Origin: Salegentibacter salarius
Lineage (GTDB): Bacteria > Bacteroidota > Bacteroidia > Flavobacteriales > Flavobacteriaceae
Direction of reading: 5' to 3'
Assembly: GCF_900168265.1 (NCBI RefSeq)
Contig: NZ_FVZF01000033.1
Coordinates: 1-35,670, forward strand
Length of the DNA: 35,670 nucleotides
Part shown: positions 1-7,696 of the stretch, in pieces
How positions within the stretch are numbered: the stretch's first letter is position 1
Layout: each line of letters begins with the position of its first letter
The notes under the pieces: generated by a model
Told to the model about the DNA's origin: nothing
What the model saw: the letters and a program-made list of their open reading frames with translations, nothing else
The model's database searches: none
Program-made: the position numbers and the translations under genes

Positions 1-275
1 AATTCCGGTTCAAAACTGCTTTGACGATCTTCAGGGGTCTCAATATCAAAGGAACCAAAGCCACTTTTAAGCTTTTTCTTTCCTTTGCCATTACGCTTAT
101 TCCCCTTGGCACGCTCATCACTATCCAGATGGGAGTCCATTTCTGCCTGAAGGGCTTTCTCAATTACGTTCTTTAGCATCGGTGCAAAGGCTCCGTCTGC
201 ACCAAAAAGGCTTTTGCCTGACATAAACTGGTCAAGCACCTTTTTCTCGAATTCCTGTTGTTCTTTTGTTGTCAT
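1..275 (-). CDS. IS256-family transposase, N-terminal fragment (runs off left edge)
   Basis: Reading from the ATG at 275 to the window edge gives 91 codons with no stop. The translation begins MTTKEQQEFEKKVLDQFMSG and continues through an AEMDSHL segment, a lysine/glycine-rich KGNKRNGKGKKK stretch and an ETPEDRQSSFEP segment. This order is the signature of the N-terminus of IS256-family (mutator-type) DDE transposases. The catalytic DDE residues lie beyond the edge. The gene is truncated only by the window, so it may be intact. It transposes its own element by cut or copy chemistry typical of the family; activity cannot be judged here. Confidence 0.9.
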   Translation of the reverse strand, partial: MTTKEQQEFEKKVLDQFMSGKSLFGADGAFAPMLKNVIEKALQAEMDSHLDSDERAKGNKRNGKGKKKLKSGFGSFDIETPEDRQSSFEPE

Positions 276-336
276 AATTCTGTCTGATTGAAATTAATAA
301 ATAATTCTATTCAGACAGAGTTTATTTTACACCCTC
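1..336 (-). mobile_element. IS256-family insertion sequence, one end, cut by window edge
   Basis: The transposase N-terminus at 1-275 is preceded by about 60 bases of AT-rich leader ending near 336. Read on the minus strand the presumed outer end starts GAGGGTGTAAAATAAAC, a plausible terminal inverted repeat. The exact tip and the target duplication cannot be fixed because the other end lies outside the window. The family follows from the protein; the element boundary is inferred. Confidence 0.7.
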
Positions 337-401
337 GAGTAGAGGCTTTTGGTATGCGTATATCTGAGGACTATCTGAAAACTCAAATTCCTGAATAAAA
401 A

Positions 402-1256
402 CTAACCATTCCAATCTCCAAATTTCCCGTTTTGATAATCCTGAAAAGCCTGTTGTATTTCTTGTTGCGAGTTCATTACAAAAGGTCCCTGGGCTACAAT
501 GGGTTCGTTAAAAGGAACTGCGTGGCCTAAAAGTAAAATACTCTCTTCCAGAGCTTCAATTTCCAGTTTTTTGCCATCATTACCAAGCTCTACCAGGTTA
601 TGTATTTTGGCTTCCTTGCCGTTTACCTTCAAATTTCCTTTAACTACGTAAAAGAAAATATTCCTTTCTGAAGGTATCTCTACAGAATATTTACCCCCTT
701 CAGCAAAATACAGCGTGGCCAATTGAATATCATTTAAAGGTTCAAAAGCGCTTTTTTTGTCCTCCCAATTTCCGGAAACTGCAGCTAATTTCACTTTGCC
801 GCTATCTAAACTTAACTGCGGAATATCTTCTTCCTGGAGACCTTTATAATTAGGTTCGGTCATTTTATGCTTTGCGGGCAGGTTTACCCAAAGCTGAAGA
901 AGTTCCAGTTCGCCGCCGTTTCTTTTAAATTCATCTGAAGAAATTTCAGCGTGAATAAGTCCTTTTCCGGCAGTCATCCACTGAACGCCTCCGGCTTTAA
1001 TAACGCTTTCCCAGCCACTACTATCTTTATGGGTTAGGTCACCTTTCAAAATAAAAGTTACCGTCTCGAAACCACGGTGTGGGTGTGGCCCAAAAGGCAG
1101 TCCATTATTATTTTCTGAATATTCCTGGTAACCGTGGTGGTTTAAGAATAAGAACGGATCAATATGATCTATAGAATTTGTAGGTAAGGCACGATAAGTA
1201 ATAAGATCTGCAATAGGAGAGCTTACGGCATTGTGAATCTTTTTTATGCTTCTCAT
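402..1256 (-). CDS. Pirin family protein
   Basis: This 284-residue protein has the pirin bicupin layout and usual length. The N-terminal cupin carries the metal ligands in the expected places: H58 and H60 in GPHPHRGFET, and H102 and E104 in GKGLIHAE, with the same spacing as the Fe ligands of human pirin. The C-terminal pirin domain (about residues 170-275) includes the typical AQGPFVMN segment. Bacterial pirins bind Fe and some have quercetin 2,3-dioxygenase activity; the true substrate is unknown. The gene starts 15 bases after the stop of the esterase gene at 1272-1889, so the two are likely cotranscribed. Its 3' end lies about 65 bases from the IS256 end. Confidence 0.93.
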   Translation of the reverse strand: MRSIKKIHNAVSSPIADLITYRALPTNSIDHIDPFLFLNHHGYQEYSENNNGLPFGPHPHRGFETVTFILKGDLTHKDSSGWESVIKAGGVQWMTAGKGLIHAEISSDEFKRNGGELELLQLWVNLPAKHKMTEPNYKGLQEEDIPQLSLDSGKVKLAAVSGNWEDKKSAFEPLNDIQLATLYFAEGGKYSVEIPSERNIFFYVVKGNLKVNGKEAKIHNLVELGNDGKKLEIEALEESILLLGHAVPFNEPIVAQGPFVMNSQQEIQQAFQDYQNGKFGDWNG

Positions 1257-1271
1257 TGATTAATGGGGATT

Positions 1272-1889
1272 TTAATTAAATACAAATTGATTGGCGAGTT
1301 TCAACTCATTCTCTGAAATACTGTGCGGCCTGTTTTTGTAGACTTTCACTTCAACATTTGCATTCATTTCCTTTAAAATTTCAGCAGAAGCTTCTACACG
1401 CTCTACCGGTACGTGAGGATCTGGATCTCCGGTGCCAATAAAAATAGGTGTGCCGTTAAAATCACCCGAATAATTTTCAGTATTAATTTTATCGCCAATA
1501 AGTCCGCCGGTAAATGCGGCTATTCCGCCAAATCTCTGTGCGTTTCGGGTTACAAATTCAAGTGTTAAACAAGCGCCTTGTGAAAAGCCTACGAAATAAA
1601 TGTTCTCGGAGGCAATGCCTGTTTCTTTTATATCCTCTAACAATTCCAGCAGCATTTCTAAGGCTGAAGAATAGGCTGGTTCATTTTGAGCAACAGGAGC
1701 TAAAAACGAATTGGGATACCAGGTAAAGTCTGTAGCCTGTGGGGCTAAAATTGCAAAATCTGGGGTGTTCAAGCGGTTGGCTAAAGTAAGGAACTCCCTT
1801 GCGCTGCCGCCACGGCCGTGAATTAAGATCAAAACCTTTTCTGCTTCGCGTAATTCTTTGCCGGCGGTATATATCTCTTTTTTATGCAT
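1272..1889 (-). CDS. Alpha/beta-hydrolase, carboxylesterase/phospholipase type
   Basis: The 205-residue protein is a compact serine hydrolase of the YpfH / carboxylesterase 2 type. An oxyanion-hole motif LILIHGRGGS is at 20-29, the nucleophile elbow GFSQG is at 101-105 (Ser103), an acidic residue sits in GTGDPDPHVP (Asp155 or Asp157), and the catalytic His189 is in NRPHSI. There is no signal peptide, so it acts in the cytoplasm. It probably hydrolyses short-chain esters or lysophospholipid-like substrates. It is the first gene of a likely two-gene unit with the pirin gene. A terminator hairpin lies just upstream and separates it from the lipoprotein genes. Confidence 0.88.
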   Translation of the reverse strand: MHKKEIYTAGKELREAEKVLILIHGRGGSAREFLTLANRLNTPDFAILAPQATDFTWYPNSFLAPVAQNEPAYSSALEMLLELLEDIKETGIASENIYFVGFSQGACLTLEFVTRNAQRFGGIAAFTGGLIGDKINTENYSGDFNGTPIFIGTGDPDPHVPVERVEASAEILKEMNANVEVKVYKNRPHSISENELKLANQFVFN

Positions 1890-1924
1890 TTTAATAATTT
1901 TAATTTAAGATACTAAAACCCAAT

Positions 1925-1951
1925 AAAAAAGTCCCGAAAAACGGGACTTTT
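1925..1951 (-). terminator. Rho-independent terminator after the small lipoprotein gene
   Basis: The stem AAAAAGTCCCG / CGGGACTTTTT has a short A-rich loop and T-runs on both strands. It lies 20 bases after the stop of the minus-strand gene 1972-2208 and before the esterase start at 1889, so it closes the lipoprotein unit. Confidence 0.88.
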
Positions 1952-1971
1952 AAAACAATTTTTAGATTTGA

Positions 1972-2208
1972 CTAGTTATCATCGTTATCGATCTTAACTT
2001 TCTTCTTTATCTCGCCATCATCTTCTTTGATCTTGATCTTTTTGTCATCGGTCTTGACCTTTATCTTATCTTCTTTTACTTTAACCTTGGCATCTTCTTC
2101 TTCGGCCAATTGTTCAATTTCCGATTTTTCTTCTTCCTGTTCTCTACAGGAAACAAAACTTAGGCTTAAAGCCAGTAGTAATAAGATAGGTTTTAGAGCA
2201 ATTTTCAT
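1972..2208 (-). CDS. Small lipoprotein with alternating Lys/acidic repeats
   Basis: This 78-residue protein has a lipoprotein signal (hydrophobic residues 7-18, lipobox FVSC with Cys21). The mature part is almost only Lys, Glu, Asp, Val and Ile. From about residue 40 it runs in short imperfect repeats of the type KVKVKEDK, KIKVKTDDK, KIKIKEDDG, a pattern of alternating hydrophobic and charged residues that would suit a beta-rich or ion-binding surface. I do not recognise a family. It starts 45 bases after the DUF2807 lipoprotein gene and is followed by a terminator, so both probably form one transcript and both act at the cell envelope. Confidence 0.75.
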   Translation of the reverse strand: MKIALKPILLLLALSLSFVSCREQEEEKSEIEQLAEEEDAKVKVKEDKIKVKTDDKKIKIKEDDGEIKKKVKIDNDDN

Positions 2209-2253
2209 AGTTACTTGTTTAATATTAGCAGTATTAAATGTAGACTAAAAAAC

Positions 2254-3072
2254 TTAATCTTTTTTAGCCAGTACTGCTTTTTCTGAAAACTCTAACAAAT
2301 CTATCTCGGGGCTACCGTATAGCTCAATCTCACTTCGGTTTTTGGCAGTAAGTGTTAATTTATCTAATACTTCTATCTCGTTTTTAGATTTACCTTCGGC
2401 AATAACCACGGCGGTTTTTGCGGTTAATCTTCTCCCATCAAATTTGGTGGAATGTTCGGCACGCAATTGTAAATCGTCTACTTCACCTTCAATTTTAGCT
2501 TTGGCTTTTTCATAAGTATCCACTTTGAACCTCGGTGCGTTTACCAGGGCTTCAATATCACTGGAGCCGTTTAGCTGAAAATAAGCATCTTCTGCAGTGA
2601 GATTCAATTCTATTTTAGAATCACCTTCATTAAAAAGATCGAATTTGGTAGCGGTAATAGTAAGGTAGACTTCGGCATCTTCCCTGCTGGTAATCTTAAG
2701 CTCTTCCGAATAAATTTCTCCTTCGGCTTCTAATTCTACTTTTCCCGAAACATTTATTTTCTGAAGATTTTCTGGATAGGTTATTATAATATCCTGAGAT
2801 TTACTTTTTCCTATTTCCTTACTGGGCTTAAGGTATAAAGTGCGGTCTATAACCTCACCTCTAATTATACTATGTAGGTTATCATCGGCTTCAACTTCCA
2901 TCATTGCAGTACTGCCTTTCTTCAGTTCTACTTCAAAATCACCGGCTATTTCAATGCTATGAAAGTCTGGTAATCGGTTTTTTTCAGTAGTAACATTTCC
3001 GCTTCCTTTTATTTTTTGGGCGCCGCAGCTAAAGAATAATACAGCGCTAAATAGTACTAATAGTTTTTTCAT
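2254..3072 (-). CDS. DUF2807 (head GIN domain) lipoprotein
   Basis: The 272-residue protein has a signal MKKLLVLFSAVLFFSC with lipobox Cys16. The mature sequence starts with GSGNVTTEKNRLPDFHSIEI, the hallmark start of DUF2807 ("putative auto-transporter adhesin, head GIN domain"), followed by repeated beta-strand units up to the end. These proteins form right-handed beta-solenoid-like domains and are very common in Bacteroidetes, but their role is unknown. It lies directly behind the terminator of the PspC operon, a frequent neighbourhood for this family, and ahead of a small charged lipoprotein. Confidence 0.88.
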   Translation of the reverse strand: MKKLLVLFSAVLFFSCGAQKIKGSGNVTTEKNRLPDFHSIEIAGDFEVELKKGSTAMMEVEADDNLHSIIRGEVIDRTLYLKPSKEIGKSKSQDIIITYPENLQKINVSGKVELEAEGEIYSEELKITSREDAEVYLTITATKFDLFNEGDSKIELNLTAEDAYFQLNGSSDIEALVNAPRFKVDTYEKAKAKIEGEVDDLQLRAEHSTKFDGRRLTAKTAVVIAEGKSKNEIEVLDKLTLTAKNRSEIELYGSPEIDLLEFSEKAVLAKKD

Positions 3073-3089
3073 GAAAATTGTGTTTGAAA

Positions 3090-3097
3090 CAAATATA
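3090..3097 (-). promoter_or_regulatory. Putative -7 box of the DUF2807 gene
   Basis: TATATTTG on the minus strand fits the Bacteroidetes TAnnTTTG consensus and lies 17 bases before the start codon. No TTG at the usual -33 spacing is clear, because the upstream side is occupied by the terminator of the previous operon. Confidence 0.45.
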
Positions 3098-3101
3098 GTA
3101 A

Positions 3102-3125
3102 AAAAGCCTCCAAACGGAGGCTTTT
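3102..3125 (-). terminator. Rho-independent terminator closing the DUF4870-PadR-PspC operon
   Basis: The stem AAAAGCCTCC / GGAGGCTTTT with a four-base AAAC loop ends in T-runs on either strand. It lies 10 bases after the stop codon of the 47-residue ORF, which supports that ORF being the true last gene of the operon. Confidence 0.9.
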
Positions 3126-3134
3126 AAGATTTGC

Positions 3135-3278
3135 TTAGCATTCGTAGAAAGCTACATTGCATTTCCTGGTTAAGATTTTATGGCATTCTATATAATCTTT
3201 AACTATCTTTTCGTTTTCTACTACCGGTTCTCCTAAATTGAAAACCACCAATAGTATTTGCAAGATTAACTGTATCAT
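3135..3278 (-). CDS. 47-residue Cys-containing mini-protein, translationally coupled to pspC
   Basis: The ATG at 3278 overlaps the TGA stop of the PspC gene as ATGA, and the reading frame stays open for 47 codons to a TAA at 3135-3137, 10 bases before a strong terminator. The product has a hydrophobic N-terminus (MIQLILQILLVVFNLG, residues 1-16), which could be a short membrane anchor, then a charged middle and cysteines at 32, 40 and 47, the last being the C-terminal residue. I recognise no family. The ATGA coupling, the position and the terminator argue for a real gene. The PspC protein upstream also carries a CxxC pair near its C-terminus. Function unknown. Confidence 0.55.
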   Translation of the reverse strand: MIQLILQILLVVFNLGEPVVENEKIVKDYIECHKILTRKCNVAFYEC

Positions 3279-5011
3279 AATTCCTCATTTTCATTGGTCT
3301 CTCTGTTATTCTCAACCGGTTTTTTATCTACCGTTACCCCTCGACTATTAATTTGAATATTCACTTCTTCTTCACCAGAGTTTATCCTTGCATTAAAATC
3401 ACCCTCTTCATTCCATTCGTCTTCATTATCAGACTCCCATTCTTCAACCGGGCAATCTTCGCAAATGGCTTCATTTTCTGCGATCTTTAAGAACTTCTCT
3501 TCATCGCCTGAAATCAATATATCTCCCCAGTAATCTGTATTTCTATGAAAGGTACTGGTATTGTTATCTGCAAAAAGGGTAGTGCCTTCCGGTAGATATA
3601 AAGTTACCTTCACTTCTTGATCCCTATATTTAAATTCAGCTGGTGAGGTAAAAAAACTGTTTAGCAATAATTCATTTCCGCTGAAACTGGTATTGTAATC
3701 AATATTCTGAGCGCGTTCTTTTGCTTCTTTGTAATCTTTACCTTCGGCAGATTTTACTACTTCCAGTTTTGCCAGGGAATCTTTGGAGGCTTTTACAATT
3801 AAGCGAACATCAGAGCTATACAATACTTTCTCGTCATTATCATTATACTTTATTTTGAAGTCTGTACTTCTATAAATACTCGATGAATAATTAGAGTCGC
3901 TTTGCATTCCCAGGTAAAGCGTATCGTTTGCTGAAATAGGAAGCGTTTCAGAAATTACCTGTTCCCCATCAAAAGCCCTGTGAGTAGCTTGCTGAATTCC
4001 TATTACGGTGGCACCAACTAAAGCAAGTATCCAAAGGCCGAGTAGAACCAATTTAGCAGGAGTTCCTATAGACTTTAATCTGCCTACAAGGATTTTTAAA
4101 CCTAAAACAAACAGGAAGAAAAACGGAATACCTACAATTAGAAATCCTAGAAGCCATAACAACCAGAGCGGTGCTCCACTAACGGCCATTTCTACATAAC
4201 TACTCCAGGGAGCATCTATAATTCCAAAAGTTCCAACGGTAAATAAGCCAACAAATAGACTGATTAATACAGATCCCGCTAGAATTATTAAAACAATACC
4301 TATTAGTTTAACAAATACCTTTAAGATGAATGTAATAATATCTCCTATTGCGGTAGCTGCAGAGTTAGCGCCATTTCTGGCCTGGTTACCATATTTCTGG
4401 TAATCTACATCTTTTACTTTTCCGGTAACATTGTCAAAACCCTCCCGGATTTTTTTTTCAATATTACTAATGGTTACCTCTTCACCACGCATAGCCAATT
4501 TATCGGCAGTGGTTTTGGCTTCTGGCACAAAGATCCAAAGGGCAATGTAAATAAGAATAAACGCACCACTGGAAAAGATGGTAAGTAATATCCAAAGTAA
4601 ACGTACCCAGATAAAATCTATGCTTAAATAATGTCCCAGTCCTGAAGAAACACCACCAACATAAGAATGTTCGGTATCTCTAAATAACTGTTTTCCTGAA
4701 GATTTTGTGGTTTTTGTATAAACCGGTTCGTCTTCAAAGATCTCTTCATCTACCATATAATCTTCGGGTTGCCCCATAATGGCGATTACTTCTTCTACTT
4801 CTTTAATGCCGATAACCTGACGGTCTTCTTTTTTCTTCTCATTGAACAGTTCAGCAATACGTGCTTCAATATCAGCTATAATTTCTTCTTTTCCCTGAGT
4901 ATTGGTAAAAGAACGTTTTATGGCATCCAGATAATGCTGCAGTTTGGCATATGCATCTTCGTCAATGTGAAAGAATATACCGGCAAGATTTATATTTACT
5001 GTCTTATTCAT
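3275..5011 (-). CDS. PspC domain membrane protein, Bacteroidetes large form
   Basis: This 578-residue protein starts with a soluble region (1-105) that includes a segment seen in the group's large PspC proteins (NINLAGIFFHIDEDAYAKL). A PspC domain follows at about 108-165 (RDTEHSYVGGVSSGLGHYL, then a membrane helix), with further membrane helices at about 225-262, 277-310 and 318-340. The C-terminal 235 residues are probably outside the membrane and end in a very acidic stretch with C517-x-x-C520. PspC proteins act in the phage-shock/envelope-stress response. The start codon overlaps the PadR gene by 8 bases, and the stop overlaps the 47-residue ORF. Confidence 0.88.
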   Translation of the reverse strand: MNKTVNINLAGIFFHIDEDAYAKLQHYLDAIKRSFTNTQGKEEIIADIEARIAELFNEKKKEDRQVIGIKEVEEVIAIMGQPEDYMVDEEIFEDEPVYTKTTKSSGKQLFRDTEHSYVGGVSSGLGHYLSIDFIWVRLLWILLTIFSSGAFILIYIALWIFVPEAKTTADKLAMRGEEVTISNIEKKIREGFDNVTGKVKDVDYQKYGNQARNGANSAATAIGDIITFILKVFVKLIGIVLIILAGSVLISLFVGLFTVGTFGIIDAPWSSYVEMAVSGAPLWLLWLLGFLIVGIPFFFLFVLGLKILVGRLKSIGTPAKLVLLGLWILALVGATVIGIQQATHRAFDGEQVISETLPISANDTLYLGMQSDSNYSSSIYRSTDFKIKYNDNDEKVLYSSDVRLIVKASKDSLAKLEVVKSAEGKDYKEAKERAQNIDYNTSFSGNELLLNSFFTSPAEFKYRDQEVKVTLYLPEGTTLFADNNTSTFHRNTDYWGDILISGDEEKFLKIAENEAICEDCPVEEWESDNEDEWNEEGDFNARINSGEEEVNIQINSRGVTVDKKPVENNRETNENEEL

Positions 5012-5348
5012 GATTCTTGTTTTTTTGAGTGGTTACAATGTTAACAGCGGTTTGCAGTTCGTTCCAGGTGCCGGTAAGCTCCTTTAGAAAGAGTTTTCCG
5101 GTATCGGTAAGGCCATAATACTTTCTTGGTGGTCCGCTGCTGGATTCTTCCCAGCGATAACTGAGCAATCCTGCATTTTTTAGCCTGGTTAATAGAGGAT
5201 AAATTGTGCCTTCAACCACCAGTAGTTTGGCGTCTTTAAGAGTGTCTAGAATTTCAGCTACATACGCATCTTCGTCTTTTAATACCGAAAGTATGCAGTA
5301 TTCCAGTACACCTTTACGCATTTGAGCCTTGGTGTTCTCTATCTTCAT
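5004..5348 (-). CDS. PadR-family transcriptional regulator
   Basis: The 114-residue protein is a short PadR (class s2) winged-helix repressor. The recognition part reads LLVVEGTIYPLLTRLKNAGL (about 43-62), followed by the wing RWEESSSGPPRKYYGLTDTG. It starts within the stop of the DUF4870 gene (ATGA) and overlaps the pspC start by 8 bases, so its level is tied to its neighbours. PadR proteins usually repress their own operon and release it upon ligand or stress. A 12-base palindrome at 5956-5967 upstream of the operon promoter is a candidate operator. Confidence 0.92.
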   Translation of the reverse strand: MKIENTKAQMRKGVLEYCILSVLKDEDAYVAEILDTLKDAKLLVVEGTIYPLLTRLKNAGLLSYRWEESSSGPPRKYYGLTDTGKLFLKELTGTWNELQTAVNIVTTQKNKNHE

Positions 5349-5884
5349 AACGTTTGATTTTTAGGGTTTTTAAACTGTTCATTTTTTGATTGTTGATGGT
5401 TAGTAAATTGATGATTATCTGAATCTCTTCCTATAAAATTGATGCTTAAAGGAAAAGAATAATTTTCTCCATTGCTGGCTTTTACACTTGCGCTTATCAC
5501 CGCAAATATTTCTAAAATAAATAGTGCTGAAAGCAGGATAGCAAATACACTAATGGTGATAACTATAGAAATTGCCTGTCCCATTTCGTCTATATAAAAT
5601 TGGTCTGGACCAATAACAAAGGGTACTTCGCCGCCTAACCTAATTGCCTGAAAAAGTACAATGGCTAATCCTACTGCTAATAGGAAAATGGTATAGAGAA
5701 AAAGACTAATTTGAAAATTGATCGCTTTCCTGCCGTGATCGTCTATAAAAGGCTTTTCTTTTTTTGTTAACCATAATATTAGCGGGAAAATAAAATTCCC
5801 AAATGGTATAATAAACTTTGAAAAGACCGATAAATGTAAGATCGTGGCCAGTGTTTTTTCTTCTTTTGCTATATTTGAGTTCAT
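5345..5884 (-). CDS. DUF4870 domain membrane protein
   Basis: The 179-residue protein has the DUF4870/Tic20-like layout: a cytoplasmic start, then helices at about 22-40, 54-77 and 103-130. The conserved segment FIDDHGRKAINFQISL is at about 46-61. The C-terminal 30 residues are polar and rich in Asn and Gln. It is the first gene of the unit with PadR and PspC. The biochemical role of DUF4870 proteins is unknown; they recur beside PspC and PadR genes in flavobacteria, which suggests an envelope function. Confidence 0.88.
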   Translation of the reverse strand: MNSNIAKEEKTLATILHLSVFSKFIIPFGNFIFPLILWLTKKEKPFIDDHGRKAINFQISLFLYTIFLLAVGLAIVLFQAIRLGGEVPFVIGPDQFYIDEMGQAISIVITISVFAILLSALFILEIFAVISASVKASNGENYSFPLSINFIGRDSDNHQFTNHQQSKNEQFKNPKNQTL

Positions 5885-5903
5885 AACCTAATAATTTATA
5901 ATA

Positions 5904-5935
5904 CAAATATATGGTTAAAAGAAGGTATTTTGCAA
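5904..5935 (-). promoter_or_regulatory. Promoter of the DUF4870-PadR-PspC operon
   Basis: On the minus strand a TATATTTG box (5904-5911) lies 21 bases downstream of a TTG (5933-5935). This fits the flavobacterial TTG-N17-23-TAnnTTTG promoter. The box lies about 20 bases before the start codon at 5884. Confidence 0.6.
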
Positions 5936-5955
5936 AGCATAGTACTAAAACTTAA

Positions 5956-5967
5956 CATAAATTTATG
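5956..5967. promoter_or_regulatory. AT-rich perfect palindrome, candidate PadR operator
   Basis: CATAAATTTATG is a perfect 12-base palindrome between the divergent DUF4870 and DUF4442 genes, about 20 bases upstream of the -33 element of the PadR operon. PadR repressors bind short AT-rich palindromes. The assignment is inferred, and AT-rich palindromes also arise by chance. Confidence 0.3.
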
Positions 5968-6029
5968 ATTTATAAGGTCAACAGATATTGATTAATTTGA
6001 ATACATTTATTAAAATTAAATACTTCATA

Positions 6030-6482
6030 ATGACATTAAATAAAGGTAAACTCAATAAATTTTTAATGCTGAAACTGCCCAGTGCCTGGCTTTGCGGGGT
6101 TAGGGTAGGTGAGATTGAGGAAAATACTTGTAAGGTAACTGTAAAACATAAGTGGATAAACCAGAACCCATTTAAAAGCATGTATTTTGCTGTACAGGCA
6201 ATGGCTGCAGAATTAAGTACAGGCGCGTTGGTGATGGGGAAAGTTCAGAAATCTAATACTAAGATTTCTATGTTGGTAGCTCAAAACCGTGCCCAGTTTA
6301 CCAAAAAAGCTACAGGCAAAATAAGTTTTTATTGTTATGACGGTCATTTAATTGATGAAGCCATTGAAAAGACTTTAACTACGGGAGAAGGGCAAACCTT
6401 CTGGATGAAATCTACCGGTATTAACGACACCGGGCAACAGGTTGCCATATTTGAATTTGAATGGACCATTAAAGCAAAATAA
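6030..6482 (+). CDS. DUF4442 domain protein (hotdog-fold thioesterase-like)
   Basis: From the ATG at 6030 the protein has 150 residues. A further in-frame ATG at 5988 would add 14 residues (NLNTFIKIKYFI type) that do not look like part of the domain, so 6030 is preferred. The sequence matches DUF4442, a PaaI-like hotdog family: [20 protein letters not shown], then [20 protein letters not shown], which corresponds to the central hotdog helix. It is cytoplasmic. No substrate is known. One base separates its stop from the start of the AIM24-family gene, so the two are one transcript. Confidence 0.85.
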   Translation: MTLNKGKLNKFLMLKLPSAWLCGVRVGEIEENTCKVTVKHKWINQNPFKSMYFAVQAMAAELSTGALVMGKVQKSNTKISMLVAQNRAQFTKKATGKISFYCYDGHLIDEAIEKTLTTGEGQTFWMKSTGINDTGQQVAIFEFEWTIKAK

Positions 6483-6483
6483 T

Positions 6484-7284
6484 ATGAATGCACACGAAAT
6501 AGACTACCAGATCTTTGGGGAAGAGATGCAGTATGTAGAACTGGAACTAGACCCGCAGGAAGCCGTAATTGCTGAAGCCGGCAATTTTATGATGATGGAT
6601 GACGGGATTAGAATGGATACCATTTTTGGCGATGGATCTAAAGAAAATGAAGGTTTTCTGGGTAGAGTTTTAGGCGCCGGAAAACGCTTACTTACCGGCG
6701 AAAGTCTTTTTATGACCATTTTTAGTAACGAAATCCAGGGGAAAAAGCGTATTAGTTTTGCTTCCCCATATCCTGGTAAAATTATTCCAATAGATCTAAC
6801 TCGTTATGGTAATAAGTTTATCTGCCAGAAAGATGCATTCTTATGCGCAGCGAAAGGTGTTGCTGTTGGAATTGAATTTAGTAAGAAACTCGGTAGAGGA
6901 TTTTTTGGTGGTGAAGGCTTCATTATGCAAAAACTGGAAGGCGATGGGATGGCTTTTGTTCATGCAGGTGGCACTATGGCGAGAAAAGAATTATCTCCCG
7001 GTGAAAAGCTAAAAATTGATACCGGTTGTATTATTGGGTTTACCCAGGATATAAACTATGATATTGAATTTGTAGGGGGTATTAAAAATACCATTTTTGG
7101 TGGAGAAGGACTCTTTTTCGCTACGCTTACAGGTCCGGGAACCGTCTACGTACAATCCCTACCTTTTAGCCGTTTGGCTAACAGAATTTGGCAGGCTGCG
7201 CCTCAAGGTGGAGGTAAAGATAAAGGTGAAGGCAGTATTCTTGGAGGTTTAGGAGATGTTATAAGTGGGGATCGTAGATTTTAG
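6484..7284 (+). CDS. AIM24 family protein (TIGR00266)
   Basis: The start is placed at the ATG at 6484, one base after the upstream stop; it gives 266 residues and the family's usual N-terminus ([19 protein letters not shown]). The AIM24 fold is seen throughout: [20 protein letters not shown], a glycine-rich [21 protein letters not shown], and near the end [20 protein letters not shown]. Bacterial members are soluble beta-rich proteins of unknown biochemical role; the yeast homologue is a mitochondrial protein. The C-terminal 25 residues are Gly-rich ([16 protein letters not shown]). Confidence 0.9.
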   Translation: MNAHEIDYQIFGEEMQYVELELDPQEAVIAEAGNFMMMDDGIRMDTIFGDGSKENEGFLGRVLGAGKRLLTGESLFMTIFSNEIQGKKRISFASPYPGKIIPIDLTRYGNKFICQKDAFLCAAKGVAVGIEFSKKLGRGFFGGEGFIMQKLEGDGMAFVHAGGTMARKELSPGEKLKIDTGCIIGFTQDINYDIEFVGGIKNTIFGGEGLFFATLTGPGTVYVQSLPFSRLANRIWQAAPQGGGKDKGEGSILGGLGDVISGDRRF

Positions 7285-7419
7285 TATGATTAAACACTTG
7301 TGAAAATAAAAGGAATTGAGATATTTTTATTATATTTAGGTGATTCTAAAAGCTACAGCCTATTATAAGATTTCTACTCTTTTTTAATTAACCTAACTCT
7401 AATCTAAATCTTTCAAATT

Positions 7420-7617
7420 ATGGCGCGAGCGATGTTTGAATACACCAAAACTGTTCTTGACAAAGTCAGTTTTGATCCAACCCTTTTTTGCAGGGAAGTG
7501 AAAAAAGCACTGCAACGACTTTTACCTCATGAAATTGAGGAACTACGCATTTGGATTATGGCTTTAACCAATAAAAATCCAGAGCTTAATCAATGTCTAA
7601 TTCTTTTAAATACATAA
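7420..7617 (+). CDS. Small conserved hypothetical protein (65 aa)
   Basis: The 65-residue protein begins MARAMFEYTKTVLDKVSFDP and continues with LFCREVKKALQRLLPHEIEEL, predicted to be helical, with two Cys residues (in LFCRE and NQCLI). It has no signal peptide. Its own transcription unit is likely: about 135 bases of upstream spacer and a strong terminator that begins inside its stop codon. I have the impression of similar small proteins in other flavobacteria, but the function is unknown. Confidence 0.75.
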   Translation: MARAMFEYTKTVLDKVSFDPTLFCREVKKALQRLLPHEIEELRIWIMALTNKNPELNQCLILLNT

Positions 7618-7646
7618 AAAAAGCGGCTTTTCGAGCCGCTTTTTTA
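7616..7646 (+). terminator. Rho-independent terminator of the 65-aa gene
   Basis: The stem AAAAAAGCGGCT / AGCCGCTTTTTT with a short TTTCG loop starts within the TAA stop codon. With T-runs on both strands it can also stop oxyR transcripts from the other side, since the two genes converge here. Confidence 0.93.
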
Positions 7647-7696
7647 TTATACTAAACTTTACTTTGGTGTAAATGCTAAAGTGTATATTTTGTTTC

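Noticed and set aside
2027-2248. Open frame on the plus strand over the small lipoprotein gene.
   Set aside because: It is the mirror of a low-complexity Lys/Glu gene; Ser-rich shadow translation with no family features.
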